Part shown: positions 23,872-30,831 of the stretch, one piece after another
Layout of the letters: every line of letters begins with the position of its first letter
Numbering within the stretch: the stretch's first letter is position 1
DNA from: an uncultured Clostridia bacterium
GTDB taxonomy: Bacteria; Bacillota; Clostridia; Christensenellales; UBA1242
Length of the DNA stretch: 32,887 bases
Direction: 5' to 3'
Assembly: GCA_934754445.1 (NCBI GenBank)
Contig: CAKVHZ010000013.1
Coordinates: 1 to 32,887, forward strand
The notes under the pieces: model-generated
The model's input: only the letters and a program-made list of their open reading frames with translations
Told to the model about the DNA's origin: nothing
The model's database searches: none
Translations under genes and position numbers: made by a program

Positions 23872-24381
23872 ATGAGAAAATGTGCAAGATTTGAAAAAGT
23901 AAGTTTTAATCAATTTAAAACCGATTTTAGTGAGATTTTTCCACTAAGTGAAAAAAAATTAAAAGAAATTTATGATGCTATTAAACTACCTAAAAGAGCA
24001 ACTAAAAATAGTGCTGGTTACGATTTTTATTTGCCAGTAGGTATTGATTTAAAATGTGGGGAGACAATAAAAATTCCTACAGGTATCCGTTGTTATATGG
24101 AAGATGATATTGTTTTAAGTTTATATCCTCGCTCTAGTCTTGGCTTTAAATATAAAATGCAACTTAATAATACGGTGGGAATTATAGATGCCGATTATTA
24201 TAATGCTAAAAACGAAGGACACATTCAAATTAAAATAACAAATGATAATAACGAAAATAAAGACATAATTTTAAGTGCAGGCGATGGCTTTGCTCAAGGC
24301 ATCTTTACCGAGTTTTTAATTACTTATGATGATGAAACAACAGGGGAAAGAGTTGGCGGATTTGGGTCAACAAATAAATAA
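23872..24381 (+). CDS. dut: dUTP diphosphatase (dUTPase)
   Basis: 169 aa, trimeric-type dUTPase that hydrolyses dUTP to dUMP and PPi, keeping uracil out of DNA and feeding dTMP synthesis. All five motifs are visible: AGYDFYLP (48-55), PRSSLGFK (86-93), GIIDADYYNA (103-112; active-site Asp and Tyr), GDGFAQGIF (137-145) and RVGGFGSTN (160-168). There is an extra N-terminal ~38-residue stretch (helix-rich, FSEIFPLSEKKLKEIYDAI) before the usual LPKRAT start. ATG is preceded by AAGGA. It follows nrdDG, a sensible nucleotide cluster, but has its own promoter and a hairpin leader. A zinc-ribbon gene follows after 11 bases. Confidence 0.95.
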   Translation: MRKCARFEKVSFNQFKTDFSEIFPLSEKKLKEIYDAIKLPKRATKNSAGYDFYLPVGIDLKCGETIKIPTGIRCYMEDDIVLSLYPRSSLGFKYKMQLNNTVGIIDADYYNAKNEGHIQIKITNDNNENKDIILSAGDGFAQGIFTEFLITYDDETTGERVGGFGSTNK

Positions 24382-24392
24382 AAGGAGAATAT

Positions 24393-24602
24393 ATGGCAAG
24401 AATTAGTATTGAAACTATGGAAGAAATCACTAGTGGAGTTAGAGAAATTAAAGAAAGAGTTTTTGATATTCCAGACGAAATTAGTTGTCCACTTTGTAAA
24501 AATAGTTGCTATTATTCAATGTTTGAAGGCGCTTATAGTTGTAAGTGTGGTTTTAACAAGAAAGGTGAACAATACATAAAAGAAGAATTGGGAATTATTT
24601 AA
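24393..24602 (+). CDS. Small zinc-ribbon protein, unknown
   Basis: 69 aa, not recognised by name. N-terminal half is helical (ETMEEITSGVREIKERVFD); the C-terminal half carries CPLCKNSCYYSM and SCKCGF, which could form a four-cysteine zinc site (C-x2-C ... C-x-C) with an extra Cys. AAAGGAG precedes ATG. It is cotranscribed with dut (11-base gap). It could bind nucleic acid or protein; nothing in the sequence decides. Confidence 0.78.
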   Translation: MARISIETMEEITSGVREIKERVFDIPDEISCPLCKNSCYYSMFEGAYSCKCGFNKKGEQYIKEELGII

Positions 24603-24636
24603 ATAAATATTTATTTTATAAAATTTTTAAAAACAC

Positions 24637-24665
24637 TTTACAAATTTTGTTAAATGTGTTATTAT
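24637..24665 (+). promoter_or_regulatory. rpsO promoter
   Basis: TTTACA, 17-base spacer, TATTAT preceded by TGT (extended -10). Predicted start near 24672. Confidence 0.75.
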
Positions 24666-24672
24666 TTCATGT

Positions 24673-24724
24673 CCTTAAACAAGGTTTAGCGGTAAAATAC
24701 CCTTGCGTCATGCTTTGTTTTAGG
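24673..24724 (+). promoter_or_regulatory. Candidate S15 autoregulatory leader
   Basis: Outer stem: CCTTAAACAAGG (24673-24684) pairs with CTTTGTTTTAGG (24713-24724), with one T-T mismatch and one G-T. Inside, GGTA (24691-24694) pairs with TACC (24698-24701). An alternative pairing uses the same left strand: CAAGG (24680-24684) with CCTTG (24701-24705). Mutually exclusive pairing fits known S15 leaders. The SD AAAGGGGG is at 24733-24740. Confidence 0.6.
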
Positions 24725-24748
24725 TGAATTTTAAAGGGGGAATGTAAG

Positions 24749-25003
24749 ATGATTGATAAAAAAGACATTATTTCTAAATATCAATTAAAAGATGGCGACA
24801 CTGGTTCTACAGAAGTTCAAATTGCTTTACTTACTGCAAGAATTAGCCATATTACAGAACATTTAAAAACTAATAAACAAGATAATTCTGCTAAAAGAGG
24901 ATTATTAATGTTAATTGGTAAAAGAAATGGTTTATTAAAATATTTAGAATCTAAAGATATTAACAAATATCGTGAACTTAAAAAATCTTTAGGAATTAGA
25001 TAG
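24749..25003 (+). CDS. rpsO: 30S ribosomal protein S15
   Basis: 84 aa, normal S15 length is near 89. Conserved run DTGSTEVQIALLTARI (residues ~17-32), then HITEHLKTNKQD and the C-terminal LLMLIGKRNGLLKYL are typical. S15 binds the 16S central domain and nucleates platform assembly; it also represses its own translation through the leader in many bacteria. ATG 24749 is 8 bases after AAAGGGGG. It is monocistronic with its own promoter and terminator. pnp, which often follows rpsO, is absent. Confidence 0.97.
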   Translation: MIDKKDIISKYQLKDGDTGSTEVQIALLTARISHITEHLKTNKQDNSAKRGLLMLIGKRNGLLKYLESKDINKYRELKKSLGIR

Positions 25004-25012
25004 TTTGTTATT

Positions 25013-25040
25013 AAAACGACCTTATTGGTCGTTTTTTTTT
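25013..25040 (+). terminator. rpsO terminator
   Basis: AAAACGACC/GGTCGTTTT with a TTATT loop, then a T10 run. Confidence 0.9.
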
Positions 25041-25050
25041 ATATTATTTA

Positions 25051-25078
25051 TTGACAAAATTTTTAATTATGATATAAT
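25051..25078 (+). promoter_or_regulatory. Promoter of the HELLH cassette
   Basis: Consensus TTGACA, 16-base spacer, consensus TATAAT preceded by TATGA (extended -10). Strongest-looking in this half of the window. Confidence 0.85.
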
Positions 25079-25100
25079 TAAAATAAATAATGGGGGTAGT

Positions 25101-25253
25101 ATGGAAAATACCGAATATGAAAATTTAAAAATAGAAAGGGCAGATTTATCTAATATTTTAAGTGAATTAGACTTTAATGAACCAATGGCAGGAGCAATAA
25201 TTGCAAGATTAAAACAAATTGATGAACTTTTAGATGGCTATAGAAATAGTTAA
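25101..25253 (+). CDS. 50-aa helical peptide, unknown
   Basis: A short gene: MENTEYENLKIERADLSN, then helical ILSELDFNEPMAGAIIARL and KQIDELLDGYRNS. I read it as two helices with a Pro turn, acidic. Start ATG follows GGGGG at 25092-25096 and a strong promoter, so the small size is plausible, not an artefact. An upstream in-frame start would lie in the -35/-10 region and is rejected. First gene of an unrecognised three-gene set. Possible roles are a small regulator or antitoxin-like partner; I have no direct evidence for either. Confidence 0.7.
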   Translation: MENTEYENLKIERADLSNILSELDFNEPMAGAIIARLKQIDELLDGYRNS

Positions 25254-25262
25254 GGGGTATTT

Positions 25263-25568
25263 ATGAAAATAAAAATAAAGGGGTTTTCAAGGAAATCTAT
25301 ATTAAATTTAACTCTTGATGGTGATAACAATATTTTAGAATATAATGGTCTAGAAATAAGCAAAAATTTAGATAGTTATATAAAAAAATATCTTGAAATT
25401 TTTAGTGAATGGGGAAATAATACTACTCAACAAATTTTTGATGTCGGAAATTATGAAGTCGAAATTATTAATAATAAAACTTCAAAAAAATTTAGTGAAA
25501 TAAACAATAATTTTACAAATTTTAAGGAATTTAAAAGTTTAACTAAGGAATTAATTGCATGTTTTTAG
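25263..25568 (+). CDS. Hypothetical protein, 101 aa
   Basis: Not recognised. The N-terminus is beta-like (MKIKIKGFSRKSILNLTLDG) and basic, then an Asn-rich loop, YIKKYLEIFSEW helix, QQIFDVGNYEVEIINN strand and a helical end (FKEFKSLTKELIACF). Soluble. AAGGGG precedes ATG; the stop overlaps the next start by 10 bases, so the metalloprotease-like gene is translationally coupled. No function assigned. Confidence 0.7.
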   Translation: MKIKIKGFSRKSILNLTLDGDNNILEYNGLEISKNLDSYIKKYLEIFSEWGNNTTQQIFDVGNYEVEIINNKTSKKFSEINNNFTNFKEFKSLTKELIACF

Positions 25569-26842
25569 AAGAAATAGATAAGAATCAAATTATATACATT
25601 GAAAAAGCAAAAAACATAGTTATTAATTATTTTGTTGATTTTTTTGGAGAAAATTATAGAGATAAATTTACAAATATTTTATCTAATTTACCTATGTTTT
25701 TTATTGATAAGGCTGAAATAATGTTAGACTACTTTAACTTTTTATTAGCAAGAGAAAAAGAAATTGCTTATATTGAGACATTTGAATCATTAAATTTGCA
25801 GTTTAAAAATATAAAAAATAATGATAAAGTTTTATTATCAATGTTGGTTTCTGATTTGTTTAATACAAGTCAACAATCTTCACCTAAAAGAGATATTAAA
25901 TTTATATTTGACCTAATTGGCAAAAATAAAATAGAAGTAGATGATGAATTAGTTAAAAAATTAAAAAAATGTTATGACGAAGTTCGTGATAAAATTAATT
26001 TAATTAACAAATATATTGAAATGAATAAAATTCAAAGTAAAAAACTAACTTTAAAACACTATAATTTTGATAAAATGTTACTTGATAAAAATGCAAAAAA
26101 AATGGTAGCAAGCTTAGGTATTTTAACTGAAGATAAAATTTTAAATAATATTGACAACTTTTGTGATGATGAAGAATCAGATGCTTGTTACAATGTTTTA
26201 ACTACTAGAGTTTTTAATAACAATATACCACAAAAAAAATATTATAAATATTGTCTTTTTTCAAATTTGCACCAAATTTCAACTTTAGTTTTTGTGCATG
26301 AATTGTTACATGCAGTTTCTAATGATATAATTGGCGAAGTTTCTAAAACAGGTTTTCAAATTATTGAAAATGATAATGTGTATTATTCATATCTAAATGA
26401 AATTGTAACAGAATATTTTGCGATTAGTATAACTAAAAATATGGATAAAAATAAAGATTGTCCTTTTTTTAGACATGATGTGCCATCTTATTATTCTAGA
26501 AGTTTTAATTTAATAGAACCATTTATAAAAAAATATGGAGTGAGAATAAAAAAATTCTATATAGATAATAATGCTAAAGAATTTGAGAATTATTTTGGGA
26601 AATTTTGCTTATCACAGTTAAATGATTTACTGTTAGAGTATAGTGGTTTATATTTAAATGTTGAAAATAACTTTAAAGAACTAAATTATAAGGATGGTTT
26701 GAAATTAGCAAAAAATGATAATTTTGTACCTGAAAATTTGGCTACTGAAAAATTTTTATATTGCTATAGAAAAATGGAAAAAATTTTAGGAAATATAAAT
26801 ACAAGACAAAAATCAAATATGCAAAATTTTGAGAATATTTAA
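25559..26842 (+). CDS. Putative HELLH zinc-dependent protein, unknown family
   Basis: 427 aa. The clear signal is LVFVHELLHAVS with the zinc-protease motif HELLH (H247, E248, H251), on a hydrophobic helix. Downstream LNEIVTEYFAI offers Glu281 or Glu285 as a possible third zinc ligand, the arrangement of gluzincin-type metalloproteases. The N-terminal ~200 residues are helical, charged and unfamiliar; the C-terminal ~110 residues are also unassigned. No signal peptide or membrane segment, so it is probably cytoplasmic. The ATG overlaps the previous stop. It is the last gene of a cassette transcribed from 25051; no clear terminator follows. Protease activity is inferred from one motif; it could be a degenerate or regulatory relative. 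Confidence 0.72.
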   Translation: MFLEEIDKNQIIYIEKAKNIVINYFVDFFGENYRDKFTNILSNLPMFFIDKAEIMLDYFNFLLAREKEIAYIETFESLNLQFKNIKNNDKVLLSMLVSDLFNTSQQSSPKRDIKFIFDLIGKNKIEVDDELVKKLKKCYDEVRDKINLINKYIEMNKIQSKKLTLKHYNFDKMLLDKNAKKMVASLGILTEDKILNNIDNFCDDEESDACYNVLTTRVFNNNIPQKKYYKYCLFSNLHQISTLVFVHELLHAVSNDIIGEVSKTGFQIIENDNVYYSYLNEIVTEYFAISITKNMDKNKDCPFFRHDVPSYYSRSFNLIEPFIKKYGVRIKKFYIDNNAKEFENYFGKFCLSQLNDLLLEYSGLYLNVENNFKELNYKDGLKLAKNDNFVPENLATEKFLYCYRKMEKILGNINTRQKSNMQNFENI

Positions 26843-26860
26843 AAAAGTTTTAGTAAACAT

Positions 26861-26889
26861 TTGTAATTTTATTTCATAAGTAATATAAT
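26861..26889 (+). promoter_or_regulatory. Promoter of the DUF308-like membrane protein
   Basis: TTGTAA, 17-base spacer, TATAAT. AAGGAG and ATG 26913 follow. Confidence 0.7.
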
Positions 26890-26912
26890 TGAAGAGTTAA
26901 AAAGGAGTTTAT

Positions 26913-27485
26913 ATGAAAAGATTTAAATATGACTGGTTGGTTTATTTTATCGTTAGTGTTTTAGCAATTGCCCTTGGCATTGTTTTAATAGTTAAAGATT
27001 ACGAAATCGGTTTAAAAATTGTTAATATCGCAATTGCAATAATTTTAATTGCTTATATGTTATTATTCCTACTTCCAATATTAAAGCATAAAAGGGGAAC
27101 GGTGCAAATTTTAGTTATTGTAGAGTTCGTTTTGGTAGGATTAATTTCTTTAGGACTAATTCTACAACAATTTAAAGTATTCAACATTGTTGGTGCTTGC
27201 AAAATTATTGGTGTAGTAATTTGGCTTAGATGCGTTGTAGAATTATTTAGAGCATATTTTTATAGAGGTAAAGATAGTAGTTATAAATATGCCGTTTGGT
27301 ATTTTTGCTTAATTTTAGCACTATTTAGTTTAGGCGTTTATATGTTCGCTAAACCTTTCTTTACAGATGCTCAAGTTGTTTTAACTTTAAGTATTTGTTG
27401 CTTTATAGCAAGTGCTGTTTTAATTGTTTTAGGCATAATTTGCTTACCTAAAGATAATAAAAAAGTAAAATCTAACAAAAAATAA
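26913..27485 (+). CDS. Six-helix membrane protein, HdeD/DUF308-like
   Basis: 190 aa with about six hydrophobic helices (e.g. LVYFIVSVLAIALGIVLIV, IVNIAIAIILIAYMLLFLL, ILVIVEFVLVGLISLGLIL) separated by short polar loops and a basic Lys/Asn tail. The repeating helix-Gly pattern is like small HdeD/DUF308 membrane proteins, but I would call that a resemblance, not an identification. No signature catalytic residues. It has its own promoter and a terminator at 27530, so it is monocistronic. Location next to the HELLH cassette may be chance. Confidence 0.7.
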   Translation: MKRFKYDWLVYFIVSVLAIALGIVLIVKDYEIGLKIVNIAIAIILIAYMLLFLLPILKHKRGTVQILVIVEFVLVGLISLGLILQQFKVFNIVGACKIIGVVIWLRCVVELFRAYFYRGKDSSYKYAVWYFCLILALFSLGVYMFAKPFFTDAQVVLTLSICCFIASAVLIVLGIICLPKDNKKVKSNKK

Positions 27486-27529
27486 ATCAAACATCTTTTA
27501 AAAAGTTTATAAATATATAAAATGATATA

Positions 27530-27557
27530 AAAACTGCTAATTTTTAGCGGTTTTTTT
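27530..27557 (+). terminator. Terminator after the six-helix membrane protein
   Basis: AAACTGCTAA (27531-27540) pairs with TTAGCGGTTT (27544-27553; one T-G pair), followed by T's. Confidence 0.8.
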
Positions 27558-27558
27558 A

Positions 27559-27587
27559 TTGTTTTTATTTTTATTTTATTGTATAAT
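27559..27587 (+). promoter_or_regulatory. Promoter of the site-2 protease operon, directly at the start codon
   Basis: TTGTTT, 17-base spacer, TATAAT at 27582-27587. The GTG start at 27594 begins 7 bases after the -10 end, consistent with a leaderless transcript. Confidence 0.65.
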
Positions 27588-27593
27588 TAGTTT

Positions 27594-28268
27594 GTGATAA
27601 ACTTTATAACAAATTATAGCGGAGTGCAACTTTTAGTTGTTTCTATTGCTTATTTAATAGCAATAGTTTTTGCTATAACTATTCACGAATATTCACATAG
27701 TTTAATTGCTTTAACTCAAGGAGATTATACTAGTAAATATTATGGTAGGCTAACATTAAATCCGTTAAAACATATTGACCCTATTGGTTTTATATGCTTA
27801 ATTTTGTTTGGATTTGGTTGGGCAAAACCTGTGCCAATAAACTCAGTAAAGTTTAAAAATTACAAAAAGGGATTATTTTTAACTTCTCTTGCGGGAATTT
27901 GTGCTAATTTAATTTTTAGTTTTTTGTTTATGGGAATTTTAGTTTTGGCTTTTCCTACAACATCGTTAGTTACAATTTTTTCAAGTAGTAGTTATTTATT
28001 ACAATTTTTATATTTACTATTATATTTTAGTGCATCTATAAATTTAGGATTGGCAATTTTTAATTTAATTCCTATTCCGCCACTAGATGGTTTTAATTGC
28101 ATTTTAAGTTTTACTAAAGGCACAAATAAATTTATAAATTTTATTAAACAATATGGCTTTATTATTTTGCTATTATTGTTAATTACGAATGTTATTGATA
28201 TTTTATTTGCTTATTTGTATGGCTTAATTTTGCCAGCATTTGCAAATTTTTGGTATTTTATTTTTTAA
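27594..28268 (+). CDS. Site-2 (M50) intramembrane protease family protein
   Basis: 224 aa, polytopic. The zinc motif ITIHEYSHSLIAL gives His31, Glu32, His35 in the first helices, and NLIPIPPLDGF carries the third metal ligand Asp165. This is the short M50B form lacking a PDZ domain; such proteins adjoin scpA-scpB in many Firmicutes. The substrate is unknown. A GTG start has no SD; the -10 ends six bases earlier, so it may be leaderless. The next gene, scpA, starts nine bases after its stop with its own SD, so they share a transcript. Confidence 0.92.
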   Translation: MINFITNYSGVQLLVVSIAYLIAIVFAITIHEYSHSLIALTQGDYTSKYYGRLTLNPLKHIDPIGFICLILFGFGWAKPVPINSVKFKNYKKGLFLTSLAGICANLIFSFLFMGILVLAFPTTSLVTIFSSSSYLLQFLYLLLYFSASINLGLAIFNLIPIPPLDGFNCILSFTKGTNKFINFIKQYGFIILLLLLITNVIDILFAYLYGLILPAFANFWYFIF

Positions 28269-28277
28269 GGAATTTTT

Positions 28278-29033
28278 ATGGAGAACATTACAGAAGATTA
28301 TTCTAATTCATACAATGTGAAGATTGATGTTTTTGAAGGTCCATTAGACCTACTTTTGCATTTAATTAAAGATAGTAAGTTAGATATTCAAACAGTTAAA
28401 CTTAGTGATATAACTGGGCAATATTTAGATTATATTGCAACTTTAGACTTATTAAATTTAGAAAATGCTGCCGATTTTATGGAAGTTGCGGCAACACTAA
28501 TAGAAATAAAGAGTAAAAAATTGTTACCTAGGGAAGAAGAAGTTGTTGAAGATGAAGAAGACCCTGAAACACTACTTAAACGAAGACTTGAAGAATATAA
28601 ACTTTTTAAAGATGCTAGTGAGCGACTTAAAGAAATTGAAGATGTTAATAAACTATATAAAGCACCAAACAAAGAAGCAGGCGACTATAGAATAGTTTTA
28701 AAACAAATGAATATTGAAAACTTAATTAAAGCATTTTCAAGTTTGCTTGTAAAAACTCAAGAAACAAGTGCTACAAATAATGAAAGAATAATGGAAAGAG
28801 AAAGATTTACTGTAGAAGAAAAAATCTTTGAAATTAAAAGTTTACTACTTACTACCGAAAAATTAAGTTTTAATGCTTTAATTAGCGAAGATTTTACAAG
28901 AACTGAAATCATTAATTTGTTTTTAGCACTTTTAGAATTATTAAAAAGACAATATATTACAGTTGAACAAAATGAAATTTATGGAGATATAAACATATTT
29001 AGAAATGACACAGGAGATAAACTAGATGAATAA
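28278..29033 (+). CDS. scpA: Segregation and condensation protein ScpA (kleisin)
   Basis: 251 aa. N-terminal domain has the kleisin signature VKIDVFEGPLDLLLHLIKDS and LSDITGQYLDYI, followed by AADFMEVAATLIEIKSKKLL; an acidic linker (EEEVVEDEEDPETL) then the C-terminal winged helix (~185-240, TEIINLFLALLELLKRQYI). ScpA bridges the two Smc heads and binds ScpB. Its partner Smc is encoded ~20 kb upstream in this same window. AAGGA precedes ATG; its end overlaps scpB by 8 bases. Confidence 0.97.
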   Translation: MENITEDYSNSYNVKIDVFEGPLDLLLHLIKDSKLDIQTVKLSDITGQYLDYIATLDLLNLENAADFMEVAATLIEIKSKKLLPREEEVVEDEEDPETLLKRRLEEYKLFKDASERLKEIEDVNKLYKAPNKEAGDYRIVLKQMNIENLIKAFSSLLVKTQETSATNNERIMERERFTVEEKIFEIKSLLLTTEKLSFNALISEDFTRTEIINLFLALLELLKRQYITVEQNEIYGDINIFRNDTGDKLDE

Positions 29034-29784
29034 TTTAGAAAATAAATTAGAAGCACTATTGTTTGTAAGTGGAGATGGTGTTGAAATAAGTGAAATTATC
29101 GATAAATGGCAAGTTACCGACAAGCAAATAGATAAAGCCTTTGAAAAATTAAAAGAAAGATTTAATGAAAATTTTGGAATTAAAATAATAAAATATAAAA
29201 ATAAATTACAATTATGCTCAAATCCAGAATTTGCTGATGAAATAAGTTTGGTTTTAAACCCTATAAGAGAGCGAAATTTAAGTAAGGCAACACTAGAAAC
29301 TATCGCCATTATTGCTTATAAGCAACCTATTACAAGGCTTGATATAGAGCAAATTAGGGGTGTTAATTCCGATTATGCTATTCAAACATTATTAAAGCAC
29401 AATTTAATTGAAGTTGTTGGAAGAAAAGATGCCGTAGGAAAGCCATTACTTTTTGGAACAACCGACGAATTTTTAAAAAGATTTGACCTAGAAAATTTAG
29501 ATAATCTACCTAACTATGAAGAACTATTAAATTCTATTCAAGTTATTAATCAAACTAGCATTTATAACGAATTTGATATTCCAGATGAAGAAAAAAAAGA
29601 AAGTTCTAGTGTAGATAGTGAAGAAAATAATGAAAATCAAACAAATGAAATAATAAAAAATGAAAATATCAACAACTCTAACCTTGAAGATAGCAAAACT
29701 TTAGATGATAGTAGAGAATTAACTGATGAAGAGATAGAACTTTTAGCATCTCAAAATTTAGATGATGAAAGCACTGCAGTATAA
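29026..29784 (+). CDS. scpB: Segregation and condensation protein ScpB
   Basis: 252 aa. Two winged-helix domains cover ~1-165: NLENKLEALLFVSGDGV, then LSKATLETIAIIAYKQPITR and IEQIRGVNSDYAIQTLL, and GRKDAVGKPLLFGTTDEFL. ScpB dimers bind ScpA in the Smc complex. The family is usually ~190 aa; here an acidic Asn/Glu/Ser-rich extension of ~70 residues follows, ending in RELTDEEIELLASQNLDD, possibly a conserved short peptide. Coupled to scpA by an 8-base overlap. Terminator follows, so DUF2953 starts a new unit. Confidence 0.96.
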   Translation: MNNLENKLEALLFVSGDGVEISEIIDKWQVTDKQIDKAFEKLKERFNENFGIKIIKYKNKLQLCSNPEFADEISLVLNPIRERNLSKATLETIAIIAYKQPITRLDIEQIRGVNSDYAIQTLLKHNLIEVVGRKDAVGKPLLFGTTDEFLKRFDLENLDNLPNYEELLNSIQVINQTSIYNEFDIPDEEKKESSSVDSEENNENQTNEIIKNENINNSNLEDSKTLDDSRELTDEEIELLASQNLDDESTAV

Positions 29785-29811
29785 AGCGACTTTAATAAAG
29801 TCGCTTTTTTT
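29783..29811 (+). terminator. Terminator after scpB
   Basis: AAAGCGACTT (29783-29792) pairs with AAGTCGCTTT (29798-29807), loop TAATA, then T's. Confidence 0.88.
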
Positions 29812-29887
29812 AAAGATTTTCAATATCACATAATAAATATTTATATTTTTTGCTAATATTATAACTAAAATAAGCAACACTAAATAT

Positions 29888-30463
29888 ATGAATATTTATG
29901 TGTTTTTTATAGTTATTTTTATAACATTACTTATTATTTTTCCTTTTAAGGCAAAAAGTAAAATAACTTATAATGTTTTAAAAAACATTGGTCAAATAAA
30001 ATTTTATTTATTTAGATGGAATTTCTTAACCTTTAAAGTTAAATTAAAACCTAATTATATTTATTTAACAACTAAAAAAGGTAAAGTAATTTTAGTTCCG
30101 ATAGAATTTGGTGACCAAACAAATATAGAATATGTAGATTTAACATATATTTTGCTTGATAAAACCGTTATTAATACTTTAAAAATTTCAATGAATATAG
30201 GGGTAGAAGATAATCCTTTTTACACTGCACTTTTATATGGAGCATTTAAAACAGTTAACTCAATAATACTTTCGATATTAAAAACAAAAAAATTAAGTAT
30301 TATTGTGAGTAATAAAATAAATCCAGTATATACTAAAGATATTGGAATAATAAATGTAAGTAGTAGTTTAACAGTTACAATTTTCGACTATATTTGGGGA
30401 ATATTACTTTACATTATAAAATTAAAAAAGGTTGGTAGAAGATATGAAACAAGAAGAAAATAA
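29888..30463 (+). CDS. DUF2953-type protein (YtfI-like)
   Basis: 191 aa. An N-terminal membrane helix (IYVFFIVIFITLLIIFPF) is followed by a strand-rich domain and the family-like region GVEDNPFYTALLYGAFKTVNSI, which matches my memory of DUF2953 (G..D.a.TallyGa). The C-terminus is another hydrophobic segment (IFDYIWGILLYIIKLKK). The gene before ytfJ in Bacillus and Clostridium is the same type, giving good synteny support. No convincing SD precedes ATG 29888; TAATAT (with TGC, 29854-29859) and TATTAT (29857-29862) are candidate -10 elements without a good -35, perhaps because a sporulation sigma is used. Function unknown. Confidence 0.8.
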   Translation: MNIYVFFIVIFITLLIIFPFKAKSKITYNVLKNIGQIKFYLFRWNFLTFKVKLKPNYIYLTTKKGKVILVPIEFGDQTNIEYVDLTYILLDKTVINTLKISMNIGVEDNPFYTALLYGAFKTVNSIILSILKTKKLSIIVSNKINPVYTKDIGIINVSSSLTVTIFDYIWGILLYIIKLKKVGRRYETRRK

Positions 30464-30824
30464 AAATCCAGTTGAAAGCATTATGACAGAAGCAATGAGT
30501 AAATTAAAAAGTGTTATTGATGTTAACACAGTTGTAGGTAATCCTATAACTACTTTTGATGGCACTACTATAATTCCTATCAGTAAAGTTAGTGCCGGAT
30601 TTATTGCTGGGGGTGGAGAATATAATCAAAATAAAGATATGAAAAAAAATAAAGATTTAGATTTTCCATTTGCTGGTGGGTCGGGAACAGGTTTTTCAAT
30701 TAACCCTGTAGGCTTTTTAGTTCAAAATAATAACGGACTAAAACTAATTAGCATTGATAATAAAAGTGCATATGAAAATATGTTAGAAATTGTTAAAAAT
30801 GTAACTGATAAATTAAAAAAATAG
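30444..30824 (+). CDS. ytfJ: GerW/YtfJ family sporulation protein
   Basis: 126 aa. Signature regions: NPVESIMTEAMSKLKSVIDV, NTVVGNPITTFDGTTIIPIS, VSAGFIAGGGEY, FAGGSGTGFSINPVGFLV. This small domain is widespread in spore formers, where YtfJ/GerW affects germination; biochemical role is unresolved. ATG 30444 was chosen (AAGG upstream) over in-frame TTG 30432. It overlaps the end of the DUF2953 gene by 20 bases. dacF follows within 7 bases, so all belong to one sporulation-envelope operon. Confidence 0.92.
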   Translation: MKQEENKNPVESIMTEAMSKLKSVIDVNTVVGNPITTFDGTTIIPISKVSAGFIAGGGEYNQNKDMKKNKDLDFPFAGGSGTGFSINPVGFLVQNNNGLKLISIDNKSAYENMLEIVKNVTDKLKK

Positions 30825-30831
30825 GTGGAAT

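Noticed and set aside
24742..24748. ATGTAA minimal start-stop just upstream of the rpsO ATG
   Set aside because: Only one base separates it from the SD, too close for initiation, and it is likely coincidence.
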